This document shows positions 42,379 through 54,042 of a DNA stretch of 64,000 nucleotides, one piece after another. Source of the stretch: Rhabditophanes sp. KR3021. Lineage: Eukaryota; Nematoda; Chromadorea; Rhabditida; Alloionematidae. The notes under the pieces are model-generated. The model did not search any database, had not been told where the DNA came from, and saw only the letters and a program-made list of their open reading frames with translations. The position numbers and the translations under genes were made by a program. The stretch is taken from positions 1,860,001 through 1,924,000 of the forward strand of contig CAUJLY010000001.1 of the NCBI GenBank assembly GCA_963281155.1. The letters run 5' to 3'. The number at the start of each line of letters is the position of its first letter. The stretch's first letter is position 1.

Positions 42379-43930
42379 ATGCCATTCGTTGCGAATTTCA
42401 ACTTTTACGGTAGTATATTCGTATTTGTTCTTTCTGTACTTTCAAATGTCCTAGCATTATCTTTTTACAAACATTACGAAATACATGGAAATGGCTATTT
42501 GATGATGCTATTTTTTCAATGCCTCTATGATCTGGGATTTGCCGTTTTTTCAATCTACTTTAGAATCGACGAAATTATTGTGGGTAATTACCTTACCTTC
42601 CACTTTACTTATTTAGATGGAATTTATGTACCAATTCAGTTACAAGGATTTATTGTTTCACTTGCCTTGATGCTTATGTATATGAATATTAATGCATGTT
42701 TTTATTTGATGTTTTTTAATTAATTGTTTTAGGTTACCACAGTTGTAATTGGTAAATTACATTCGTTAAGTTTTAATAATTGTTTTAGTTTATCGGTACT
42801 TGCAATCAACGAATAAAGTTAAATTGACACAAAAGCATTTTATATTAGGAATTTTTCTTGCTATGTCCGTTCCATTTATTCTTGGGTTCGATTTGTGGCT
42901 GTCGTATGATTATTCAGTTACTCCGAACATTGTTTGGACATTAGATCAACAATCAAATTATGTTGATCCGACAATGGCTGAACATTCTGTTTCGGTTTCA
43001 TGTCCAATGGTAGTTTTATTTTAGTAAACCTTAGTAAAAGTTTGTTTAGGATAAACCAATTTTTCTAATTGCAATTGGCGGATTTTTCGTTTATCTAGGT
43101 AACATCATAATACAATTTTTAATTCTTAAAATGATGCAATTCAGATTGCAATTACATCTTCATAACCGTAATTTTCTTCAAATACCGTCAATATTTCCAA
43201 AAATTCTCCAATCAAATGACTCCAGGAACACGAAAAGTCCACTCCGAATTCACAAGAATCTTGTTCTTCCAAGCCTTCACTCCTCTCATCCTCACTTCTG
43301 GTCCTGTCTTATTTTATTTGCTAAGCATATTATTACATTGGGGTAAGTAAAAAACAAATTTACCAAAATAACTATTTACAAAATTATAGGATGGCGTGAT
43401 GGAGGTAATAAATTTATATCTTTCTACAGCAATCGCTCTAACAAACATTACTTGTTTGTCACTTCTATAAAGTACTTTTATTTGATGATGTCACTCTCAA
43501 ATTAAGTTATGCTGCATGTGCTTACTTTTGTAATCGTTTTTATGTTGTTAAGTCCAGCTTTTAATTGCTTTTATTTTATAGAAGAAGTTAACAGTTGTGA
43601 CCATGACTATTGTAATTGTCTTTGTGCTTACGTAAAGATCTCTTTTAAACTCTGTTGGATGTACACCAGACCTAAACTTAATATTTTTTTGTAGGTACAC
43701 TTATTTTATTTTTGCTGTCATTAGGCCCTGCAACAAATGGCCTATTATTTGTCATTTTATCTTCAAAAAACCGCATGATTTTAAAACAGAGATGTATTAG
43801 ACTGCGTAATTTTTTTTGCCAGCGTCAAGTACAACCAGTTACTAATCAACCAAATAATATAACGGTAACACATGTTGCTCAAACTTCGAATTTAAATTCT
43901 TCAGTGTCAAGGCATCCAATCGTACTTTAA
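42379..43930 (+). CDS. Seven-pass serpentine receptor (str-superfamily type)
   Basis: Seven exons: 42379-42697, 42743-42751, 42789-43009, 43050-43098, 43145-43342, 43390-43404 and 43695-43930. They keep frame throughout and give 348 aa. The order was set by alignment with the paralogue at 44803-45924 (FVYLDCNYIFITVIFFKYRQ against FGYLGANYILVVFIFFKYRQ; EFTRILFFQAFTPLI against EFTRILALQAFAPII; GLLFVILSSKN). Seven hydrophobic segments and the TM6-type LQAF.P motif fit nematode chemoreceptors of the str/srd/srh superfamily. Odd points are a 9-nt micro-exon (weakest junction; a one-base frameshift is the alternative), a 15-nt exon, and a 290-nt intron. The last exon runs into a 75-bp tandem repeat. 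Confidence 0.65.
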
Positions 43931-44165
43931 TTAATGTTACTTTACAGATGTTGTACCAACTGAGGATTTAAATTCTTCAGTTTCGAACATCCAGCTATTC
44001 CTTAATTAATGCTATTTCACACATCTTGTGCCAACTACAAATTTAGATTCCTCAATTTCAAAACATCCAAATTATATCTTAATAAGTGTTATTTTATAGA
44101 TGTTGTTTCAACTAACAAATTTCACTGTTTCAAGACATCAATTTATACCTTAATTAATGTTATCC
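43888..44165 (+). repeat. Degenerate ~75-bp tandem repeat, about four copies
   Basis: Units start near 43888, 43964, 44039 and 44116, and share AATTTAAATTCTTCAGT..., CATCCAA..., TTAATTAATGTTA.TTTACA and GATGTTG...CAACTAA. The first unit includes the last ~14 codons and stop of the receptor gene, so the repeat arose by copying its 3' end. Later copies are non-coding and diverged. Confidence 0.75.
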
Positions 44166-44802
44166 AAACATGTTTTGTTTTACATAAAACATTGTTTTTA
44201 ACGTTTCCATATTCGTTAATTCCATACCATTTTGTAGTTTATTTTCAACAACAAACTTTCATTTATAAATAACTACATTCACAAAGGTGAATAGCTTACG
44301 TACATACAAAGATCAACTTCCTGTCACCAATTCAACTTTTCCAAATATCATATATACTCTCTCAATTAATAATAATAAAACATTCTTGTACTTTTTTATA
44401 ATAAATGAGTTTATTTTCAATAATACCGAATGCTTTATTTTAAATTTAATGATATATAAGATGGAAGGTATATTTATTAATTAATTCTCATGTTTGATTA
44501 TTTTGCCAAAATAAATGTTATGCCTAGAAGTAGAATAAATAAAAGTTGAGCTTGTTTTGGATGATGAGGCATGTATTTGCGTATGCATCTTCGAGATGAT
44601 TGTGTCATAAGGATATGTATAAATTTAATTTTATTCATCAAAGTCTACTACATTGTGGCACTCGCCTTCTTCCGTTCCTCCATTTATACACATTCCGTTT
44701 GTTCATATGATATGAATTACGTATTTTGTAATAAAACAAACAGATTAATGCTTTTTATAGCTAGTATAAAAGACCTGAGCAATGAATTATTTGCCACTCG
44801 AA
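44166..44802. promoter_or_regulatory. Spacer with TATA box of the second receptor
   Basis: TATAAAAG at 44765-44772 lies 31-38 bp before the Met codon at 44803, but only 10 bp before the upstream in-frame ATG at 44782. Short open frames here are not protein-like. Confidence 0.5.
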
Positions 44803-45924
44803 ATGTACAAGAATCTTGAGTTCTACGCCTCAATCTTGGTCTTTTGTATTTCAGTAGTTTCAAATATTCTCGCTTTGTCTTTCTATAAACATTACCGTGA
44901 AAATGGCTCTACGAATCCTTACATAAAAATGCTATGGTTCCAACTTTCATTCGATATTTTCTTTGCCATCGTAAGTATAATTTGCAGACAGGATGAAATC
45001 ATAGTACCGGGATATTTAACATTTCACCTTGCTAACTTTGATTCATTCCATTTATCAAGACAAATTCATGGATATATTATTGCGATGGCCTTTTTTGCTA
45101 TGTATGGAAACATTAATAACTGTACTTTGGTCATCATATTAAGATATATTCAATCTAGCGGTTTGATTAAATTGCGGAATAGACATCTTTTCTTAGCTGT
45201 ATTTATTACTTTGTTAATACCAGGCATATTGGCTTTTAATTTGTGGAATTCATTTGATTACACTTTGCCGGCTAATTTGGTTTATTTGTCTGATTTGAAG
45301 TCAGGGACTGTAGATCCTGGAATGACCATTAATTCAATTTCATGTTCAGTTCCGTTAGTAAGTTAATAAATTTCATTTTAAATGATCAACATATTACCTA
45401 AATAATAAACTTTCATTTAGAAAGGACCACTTTTTTACATCATGATGTTGGGTTTTTTCGGATACTTAGGCGCAAATTACATTCTTGTAGTTTTCATCTT
45501 CTTTAAGTATAGACAGTACTTTATCAAGTTTTCCAAGTCGATGTCTGTTTCAACTAGAACAATTCATCAGGAATTTACAAGAATTTTAGCACTTCAAGCA
45601 TTTGCCCCTATTATAATTGCTGGACTGCCCATCATGGCTTACCTAGGATCGATTTTTCTAGATCTCAACTTTCGCATTGGCGGCACAATCATTTTATTTT
45701 TGCTGTCTTTAACACCTGCATGTAATGGACTGTTATTTGTTTTCCTAAGCTCCAAGAACATTAAAATTCTCAAAAGAAGACTAAGCACATTAGTTAATTT
45801 TATATTTTGTAAGAATTTAGTTCAGGTAAGCCCCAAAATATCCAAAGTATTCCATTCAACACGTGTGAGCACCAAAAAAAACGCCCCATCAACAGGACCA
45901 AGCGCTGTACATTTCAATGGATAA
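44803..45924 (+). CDS. Seven-pass serpentine receptor, paralogue
   Basis: Exons 44803-45357 and 45421-45924 with a 63-nt phase-0 intron give 352 a​a. The ATG at 44803 (MYKNLEFYASILVFCISVVS) is preferred to 44782 because of TATA spacing and because it matches the N-terminus of the paralogue (MPFVANFNFYGS). Seven hydrophobic segments are present, with conserved RQDEIIVPGYLTFHLANFDS after TM2, FTRILALQAFAPIIIAGL in TM6 and GLLFVFLSSKN in TM7. It is a chemosensory GPCR candidate. It lacks most introns of its neighbour, sharing only the one before KGPLFYIMM. Confidence 0.75.
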
Positions 45925-46299
45925 TGAACTTAATTACAATAAATAATTTAATTACCTTCCCAATATATCTAACCTTAATTGGAGCATTCTATTACATTAA
46001 AACAACTATACTCACACATCTCAAGCATGTGAAAAACTTAATCTATAAAAGTATCTAGAAGATTGCTATACCATACATTTACAGCCCAGGTGTCATTCAA
46101 TATGATTGCCAAGCTGCTTGATTGATTTCGTTTAAAGCTAAATGCTGGGACAGTAAAGGATGCTAATCTAATGATTTTTGCCGCGCACATAACGGCCGCC
46201 TTTTAATAAGTATATAAGGGACAAAGAAAGCAGAATAAGTCAGTAATAGTGTTATTCTTTACACTTTGCGTATTACTTTTTTATTTATATTTAAAACCT
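45925..46299. promoter_or_regulatory. Upstream region of the TCF gene
   Basis: TATATAAGGG at 46211-46220 lies about 80-90 bp before the ATG chosen at 46300. Nothing else seen. Confidence 0.4.
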
Positions 46300-47482
46300 A
46301 TGACCATGATAAGTTCTATTGTTGACGAAGAAAAGGATGAAATCAAAACTTTTCGGACTATTGAAGAAGATGATGTGAAGTCTGTTCCTGAAAATCAGCT
46401 AGATCAAAAAAGTGAAGGCAATAATAATGATCTAGACAAATCAAATGTCTACAAATCTTTATTTAAGACAGATCATTTTCTTACTAATATCACTCCTAAT
46501 TTTAATTCTCCTATGTTCCAACCTTTTATCATTCAACCGCTGATGACACCTAATTTTGCATTTAATAATGTTAATAATTGCATGGCTAGACAAGCTTTTT
46601 TGACCCCACAATATCCGATGCTTATGCCCCAAATGTTTGGCGCACCACATTTTAATCAACAACAGCCATCGGCGAAACCTGTCATTAAGCAAGAAGAAAG
46701 GGAAAAATCTCCTAAACGTGAACACATTAAGAAGCCATTAAATGCCTTTATGTGTTTCATGCAAGCTAATAGAGCTAAATATAATGAAAATGAAGAATTC
46801 AAAAACAAAACGAATTCTGAAAAGCACAAGGAATTCGGTGTTATATGGAACGCATTGCCAGACGAGGAGAAGCAAGTTTACAAGGATTTGTCTGCAAAGG
46901 ATAAGACAGATCATGCTATTAAGTATCCTGATTATAAGAACACCAAACGTGAAATAAAAAGTGGAAAGGCAAGAGGCCAGAAAAGGAAATTAGCTGGTAA
47001 GTTATTTGATCAGATTCATTTAATAGTATCTATTTTCAGACGGAACGTCGTCAAGCAAGAAATGCCGAGCTCGTTTTGGATTAGAAAACAGTGCGGAATG
47101 GTGTAATAATTGTAGAATCAAGAAAAAATGTACTTTATTTGGTGCAGACAGTTTGCCTTTATCTCCACCAACTTCTGCTAATTTATCGAATTCATCCACC
47201 ACAAGTAGACCAACTTCAAATTTGTCTCAACCACCCTTAGAATTAAGTCAGCGTCCACCAAACCAACTAAATCAAATGCCCTTCCAGATTGGCATGTCCC
47301 CCATACAGCAGCAATACAACCAGAGCATGATGATGCAACAATATCTAATGAATAACATGGCAATGCCCAACTACCAGCCCCAATTCAACCCCGTGCTATT
47401 TAATCAACAACTCCCTTTCTACCAACAAAATCAAACGGTGAAAAAAGAACCCGTGGAGGTGACTAAATATCAAAACTTGTAA
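46300..47482 (+). CDS. pop-1: TCF/LEF transcription factor (POP-1 homologue)
   Basis: Exons 46300-46996 and 47040-47482 with a 43-nt intron give 379 aa. The N-terminus EEKDEIKTFRTIEEDD fits the TCF beta-catenin-binding motif. An HMG box follows at about 144-215 (IKKPLNAFMCFMQANRAKYN, EFGVIWNALPDEEKQVYKDL), then a basic tail (KARGQKRKLAG). The second exon encodes a complete C-clamp, KKCRARFGLENSAEWCNNCR then KKKC, with four cysteines. These three elements together define TCF, the nuclear end point of Wnt signalling. The C-terminal region is Gln/Pro/Met-rich. An open frame extends upstream without ATG, so the start is at MTMISS. Confidence 0.9.
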
Positions 47483-47632
47483 TTAATTCCACTCTTTTTT
47501 ATTTATTCAAACAAATTATAAACATTCATACCATACATTACACTTTTATTTATTTTGCTATCGGGGAGAGCCTTTGTTGGGATTGTTGTCGATGTAAGAG
47601 ACGTCTCCGGCATCTGTGGCTGTGCTTCCTTT

Positions 47633-50153
47633 TCATTTCGCCGAGGTATTTGATTTGGCTGGAGCAGTTTTTTTGGTGTCAAGAGATTTGGTAGATGTTG
47701 TGAGTTTAGTTGATTTGGAAGTCGTAGTGGGGGTTTTGGATGCGAGAGATGATTTCGATTGATTCAAGGCACTATCGAGTTTATTTGTAGGGATCTCACC
47801 TGAGGCAGATCTTCTCATTGGAGCAGCGTCAAATCCAGCAATGCCTTGGAAATCATTGTGTTGATTGTCCTCAATTTGTTTTCTTACTCTGATGACGGTT
47901 GGCCACGATGAAGTAGGATGGAAAAGCTTCTTCAATGACTTTCCTTTTTTCTTCAAATTCACCACATTCACTAGGAGGAAGATTGGTATGGCTAGGAAGG
48001 GTGACAAACAAACAAACCACCCTATATAAGTTGCAATTTGAGGTAAAGTGACGGTCGTGTCTCCAGTTCCATAAGTTAACTTGACTTCCATGATTTGCAG
48101 TAACGAGGCACCGGTTAAGATCAAAAGACTAATTGGGGTGATGATCATCCATGTGTACTTTATAAAGGCTCCAGTTGGTCCGATGAGTGCAGCTAGTTTT
48201 GAGGTTGGTGGTCCGATCATGCAACGGATGTCGTTGATGAAATTGCCTACTCCGTAGTACAAGACGACAATTATCAATTCGAGGAAGATGACACATAGTA
48301 AGTTGAATGAAGATGTGAAGTCATTGAGGATCGTAAAGATGTATGGTCCATTGGAGAAGCATAGGGGAATCCCACAACACCAAAACAAGAAGCAAATAAT
48401 TGCAGAGAGGTATATTTTGTAAGGGCGTGTGGACTTGAAGTTGTCGTAGAATGAAGTTACCATTACCTCGATATAACAAATTTCCGTTCCTAAGCCAAGG
48501 AAGAAGAGCATCATAAAATAGGCCAAAGCCCAAATTTGACCTCCAGCCATCATACTTGTCGCTTCTGGCTAAATTGATTTGTTAATGGTAAATCGGGGAA
48601 AGTTTAAATTTACATAAGTCACGAAGGCTAGAGCTGTTCCTGAAGAAACTACATCTTTGACTTGTCTTCCCGTTTGTTTGGCTAAGAATCCGAGAATTTG
48701 GAAGACGACTGACCCTCCGACAAGAGACATGAACATGTCTGCTGAGCCAATGATCAATACATCTGTCATTACATTGTGGTTCTTAGCGTTGTATGAAGCT
48801 AATGATTGAACAGCCCCTTGGCCTAATGAAAAGGAGAAGCATAATTGAGTTGCCGCAGTTAACCAGGTACTGGATTTGAGAAGGTAACTGAAGTCTGGTT
48901 TGAATAAAAAGAAATCCAAACCTTCACTGGCTCCATCCAAACCCCTTACTTTAAAGAAGAAAGCAATGATGACGAAATATGGGAGAGTTGAAGTGACGAG
49001 TGAAACTAAAAATATGGTATTACAGAAATGAAAGTTCGAGTTGCTTACTTTTTCCCAACAACTTGATTCCTTTCCACAATACAACAAAGATGAGTAGCCA
49101 ACAAAAAGTTAAAGCTGACAACAATTTCCAGTTTAATTGGCCCCAATCTTCAAACGAAGGTCCACGTTCAAGGACAAATCTGTCATAAAATTCTTCAGTG
49201 GCTGAAATTTTCTTTTGATTAGCAAAGAAATTAGTTTCCATCTGCATCATTGCTTCCATGTTTGGAGCATAGTGACAAGCTTTGTTGAAGAAAGCTGCAA
49301 CTTCCCCAGCAGTCACGTTTCCAGCACATCGAGTGTTTTCTACGTGAGAAACGCAAAATTCAGTGTTCCACGCATTCGAGCATGAGGTATATTTGTGCCC
49401 TTGCTGAGTCACGATCATAAAAATGTAAATTACGATCCAGGCAAGGACCATATTGTAGTAGATTCCAATAAAAGCAGAATTGATAGCCATGGCCCAACCA
49501 ACACCTTGGGCAGCAGGCATAAGTTTACCTTGTCCTGAAAGTAAGATAGAATAAATATGTAAATAACTATTTAGCTGTTTAGAATGCATTTCAATCTCAC
49601 TTAGAGTCTGTACCGAATCTTTTAGTATGTCAGTTGAAGATTTTGAATCGAGACAACTCTATGGCAGAACTAAAAATGAGTACTGCCGTAAGGCTGGCAT
49701 TGCTCTTATCAGAGTCGCTTTCACCGAGTCTATGTAAATAATACATTTTGATTTGTGCTTTTAACTATTTTATTTAAAAATTACCTATTGCTGGAGTACT
49801 TCCTGTGAATTGACCAAAATTAAGCTCGAAACATAACATAGGCAGTCCAATAACCATAGAAGCGATGATGTACGGAATAAGGAAAGCACCTAAAATTTAG
49901 ATATCAAAAATGATTTGTTGTCAGACTTACTTCCACCATTCTCATACAAAACATAGTTGAATCTCCACAAATTACCCAAACCAACGGCTAGACCAACACA
50001 AGTCAAAATAAACTGTAGCCTACTGCCCCATTGACCTCTCTTCTTAGCACTTTCCTCATCATTAACAGAAATATTAGTCATATCACTAAACTCGCCATCA
50101 TGCTCCACGTACTTTTGGACCTGAGTTTTGTGGTACTTTTCAATGTTAAACAT
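47633..50153 (-). CDS. SLC6-family sodium-coupled neurotransmitter/amino-acid transporter
   Basis: Five exons: 49931-50153, 49785-49889, 49049-49534, 48614-49005 and 47633-48568. The phases agree and give 713 aa. TM1 carries the sodium-site motif [23 protein letters not shown]6 landmarks are [34 protein letters not shown], a large second extracellular loop with four Cys, [25 protein letters not shown] and ALAFVTYPEA. Twelve membrane segments are expected at the plasma membrane. The C-terminus is long and Ser/Thr/Lys-rich. Substrate is not clear; this is the worm snf group. The second intron (250 nt) is long and holds an antisense open frame. The 3' end abuts pop-1, convergent. Confidence 0.9.
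49627..49737 (+). other. Antisense protein-like ORF inside the SLC6 intron
   Basis: 36 codons, [20 protein letters not shown] then [16 protein letters not shown], preceded by an acceptor-like TCTTTTAG. The GC content and codon pattern are above those of the surrounding intron. On the minus strand the same segment begins after an acceptor and would insert a stop if used as an exon. It could be a nested gene remnant or a poison exon. Confidence 0.3.
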
Positions 50154-51946
50154 TCTTTTCGTGAGTATAGATGTGTGATATAAAGGCGACACAAAAATGA
50201 AACGTTAAAACAATCAGCTTTAAAAGAGAATCAATGGTTTCTTTTATATGGAAAAAATAAACAAATTTTGAGTATTCAAAATTTGAATTGCTTTAGAAAA
50301 GACCCAAATGTTGTGTGTCCTTCAATTAAATTCATATTTGTTGATTAGAGATAGACCAATCTAATGAATCATTTTTTTTGTTGTTGTTTATTTGGTGGTA
50401 TTTGATTAAAAGTTTAATAAGATGTTAAAAGGATGATTAAGATTATTTTTTTAATCTTATTCAATAGAAACAAATTAAAAATAAAGACAAAAAACGCATT
50501 AATATTTTCTATTGAATCATTAAATAGTGTTGTTGTTTGCTCTACTGATGAGGGCTTGATTGTTGCGGTTAGGAGGTGTGAGATTGCACACACAACGGTA
50601 ATGTGTTTTGTAGGCTATTCGTTGAACTGATTTTGTCCATTATTTTGACAGAATTAGTAGAATGACAAGAGAAATAACCCAGGACTGTTCCATCATCTTT
50701 CTAATAGTTGCTTTTCATTATGGGCCAACGATAACTGGTATGCTGAGAAAGTATGAGATTTCTTGAATCATTTGAATTTGATTAAATTCTTTTTTCATTT
50801 TCTAGTTCTTTGACTTAAGTTGCGAATATTTTCATATATTCTAAATACATTTTCCGGGTTATGTAAGCAACTGAGTAATTTATCAGAACAACATATGACA
50901 AAAATCAGGTAGAAAACAGGATTTTGCTATGAAATATGTTATTGAAAATTATATCCAAGTTACTTAAAATGAAATTCCTGAGCTTCTGTAGTTTGATTAG
51001 CAAACACAATTGTTCCAGTGAATTTTGTTTTGTATGTAACAAAAAACAGTGCTTGTTAGTAATCTAAATAATGGTGTTCAGTGTTTGAATTCAAATAATA
51101 ATGAAGAGGTCTATGCTATGACAGGTCATTTCCATTTTGTAGTTTAAAGGAAGATAGATAATATTGTGTCATTGTCTCAAAACAGAAAACAAGGAAACTT
51201 ACAATTAAGCAGAATTATGGGAATTCTTCGAGTAGTTTTCATATGCAGACTTTAGCAAGAATAAGCTGTTGGAGTAGACTTAAAGCATGAAGTTTGGGAT
51301 AGAACCTGTCATATGCTAACATTAATTTAAATAAATAAGTGGGTAACTTTTCCTTATATAAATTTGTTGTATAACATTTGCTTTTTGATGTTAAGTTGAA
51401 GAACGCTACAATAATCAACAATCTCAATGAATACGAAGGAATATAAAAATGGATATTCATATCACAATAATCAAAAACTTTAACAGGTAATTGATGATTC
51501 TGTTAAAAAACTCACTCTACAAATGACTGATAAAAATATTTGAATCACGAAAATATGAATAATTTAAAATTATGGTTTTATTTTTGAGGGACATAAATTT
51601 ATTTTCACACGCGATAATAAACTAGTTCTATTCATTGCTACTAATTGCTTATGATATATTTCCTCAATTATGGAAAGTTGTTTTGTATGAGGTTAATGGT
51701 AATTATTTACACTTTTGTAAATATCTTGTAAACTAAATAATCTATTTCTGTTAATGAGTCAACTCATATATGCTTATCGCACCTAAAAATGTTTTTCAGT
51801 TCACCTTTATAATTGAATAATTGATGATATCATGCCCATTTCACATATATACATGTGTTTTCTGTCACAAATCTTTGACCTAAAAGGATGAGGCAGGTGA
51901 TACGTAACATTAGTAAATTTGATAGCAAATATCATTTTCATCTAGA
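50154..51946. other. Large spacer, nothing seen
   Basis: About 1.8 kb, AT-rich. Open frames at 50433-50630 and 51239-51460 are not protein-like. No RNA gene recognised. Confidence 0.4.
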
Positions 51947-52961
51947 ATGAATAATTATACAGAACCTATTCCTATTCCTCCAACTATTATTGAGATAGTT
52001 CAATTATCTTACCAATTCACTTTGTTCATTCTGTACCTTTTATTTTCTATTTTTTTGATCGAAAAATTGGCTAATAAACATGGTGAATATTCAACGTCTG
52101 TTTATATTTTGATTCTTTCAAATAGCATTATATCCATTTTGATCCTCATTGAAACAACCATCTTCCTTAAACTACCAAAATTTGGCTATTTTGTGAATAT
52201 ATTTTGGAAAACAACAGATCTTATACCAACAATTGACTATTTTTTTACTGGCCTTTTCATTATGCTCATAGAATTCTCATACACTTTGATTATTTTCAAT
52301 AGATTTTGTACTTCTGCATTTCCATTTTACTACAATTCGGTAAGTTATTAAAGGTCGTTAAAGTTGATAACAATTATCTATTTAGATTTGGACTTTTAGA
52401 AACACTGCACTCTTTTTTATAGTAATCCTTGTTACGGGAAGTGCTTTTCAAGTTAAAGTCTTCTTCATCGGGGCTACCTACACAATTCTCCCCTCTTCTG
52501 GCATGTTATATTCTGAATTCATGACAATGGAATCGGTAAAAGAGTTTTACATGGCAAAATGCATCCTGTTTACTTTCCTTACCGTCATCACTATCATTAT
52601 GACTTTGGTCAACATCCTCCATATAAAAGCAAAAAAACTTCAAACAAACAAGAATAAAGATCGAATAGAACGAATGTTATTTTTTTACAGCTTCAGATGT
52701 TGCCTAGCTTTAATTGCCTTTGAATTCTTTTTCGGGATGCGGTTGATTGCAGCAGTAAGTGGAAATCAAGAACTTGGAAATTATGCACTTGAAGCTTATG
52801 CCTATATATGTGACTTTGCAACGCTAACAGACATACCTTTTCATCTAATTTTTAACAAGTATGTCAGAAATCATTTTATTTTGTTTTTAAGTTGCAGAAA
52901 TTATGTTCCCACTATTAAAATTTCCTCTAAAAATGCTCTAGTAAGGCCTAACAGGCATTAA
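51947..52961 (+). CDS. Seven-pass serpentine receptor (srg/srv-like)
   Basis: Exons 51947-52339 and 52386-52961 with a 46-nt intron give 322 aa. Seven hydrophobic segments are present, with the TM3-end motif NRFCTSAFPFYYNSIW, which resembles the NRF....P......W stretch of srg/srv chemoreceptors. The last helix region includes LTDIPFHLIFNKYVRNHF. There are two N-glycosylation-type sites near the N-terminus (NNYTEP). ATCTAG directly before the ATG suggests a trans-splice acceptor rather than a TATA promoter. Unrelated to the pair at 42-46 kb. Ligand unknown. Confidence 0.7.
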
Positions 52962-54042
52962 AAACATTTAATATTTAATAAATTAACACTTCCTAATCCA
53001 TATATTCTTCAAATCCCTTAGTAGCATAAAAACAAGATTTTAATAACTTTTATTAATTTATCATGTCATCAAAAATGACTAACATACATATTTTCCCCAA
53101 CAAACCATTACTCATTCAAAAAGTACAAACCTTAACATCAAAATACACATAAAATTACACAAATAAATCTGACATTTAAATGTCAACAAGTCTAGATAAC
53201 AAACTTTGTAGTTAATTTTGGATTAGGTAAAAAAGAAAGCTAATTTGGGTAGGTTATGCCGAATGTTTTTTCTATTAATTTATCAAATTTTCTTTTTGTG
53301 CTTCGATTCATTTTTGCTGTAAAAACAAATTATGTTGGAAGACTTATTGGATTATTATATTATATTTAAATATGACATGCAGAAAAGATAAGATTTTATT
53401 TATGAAATGATGCTTATACAGATGACACGGTTTATTTTAATTTGGATAAAGTGATTGTTGTTCACATTTATGCCAATGAAGGCGTTTGCTTAGGAAATAC
53501 TAGTGGATTTGTGTAACTTTTGACTCATTTCGTACGAGGAATTAAATATGTAGGGAAATATATTTGCATCATTACAGATAAATTCTTTATCTTTCCCTAT
53601 CTATTCATAATACCGACCATTTGCACTTTATATAAGTCCCTGATTAAAACGCCATATTTTAACGAAAATTATACCTATTTCAATGTTCTATTTATCACCA
53701 AAGCTCAGACACTTAAATATTTATGAAAAATTGGTAAACTTAATATAAAAAGCCAATTTATTAATCCATTGCCTTCATTATTACAAACTGGCAGGACCTG
53801 CCTATTAAGAAAAGCCCTAATTTATTGATGATACTATTAATGTAGTCTTTTTAACGTTTAAATAACAGGACACTTTTTGTTTTTCCACATTGCCACACAT
53901 TCTATACATTTTCCATTCTTTAACTGCTGCATGTATTGTTCTGAATCATTTACATGCCTTTAAATAAATGAATATTATTACTAAGTGTTTTGGGGTGTAA
54001 TATTTTTCACAATTTTAATTAACAAAAATTTCAGTTGAAATT
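52962..54042. other. Spacer, nothing seen
   Basis: About 1.1 kb of AT-rich DNA. An open frame at 53520-53726 lacks protein-like features. TTTTTTTCAG-like acceptor near 54034 belongs to the next gene. Confidence 0.4.

Noticed and set aside
44571..44819. 82-codon plus frame upstream of the second receptor
   Set aside because: It overlaps the TATA box and the receptor start, and has no conserved features.
50433..50630. 65-codon frame in the large spacer
   Set aside because: Starts in low-complexity AT-rich DNA and shows no protein-like pattern.
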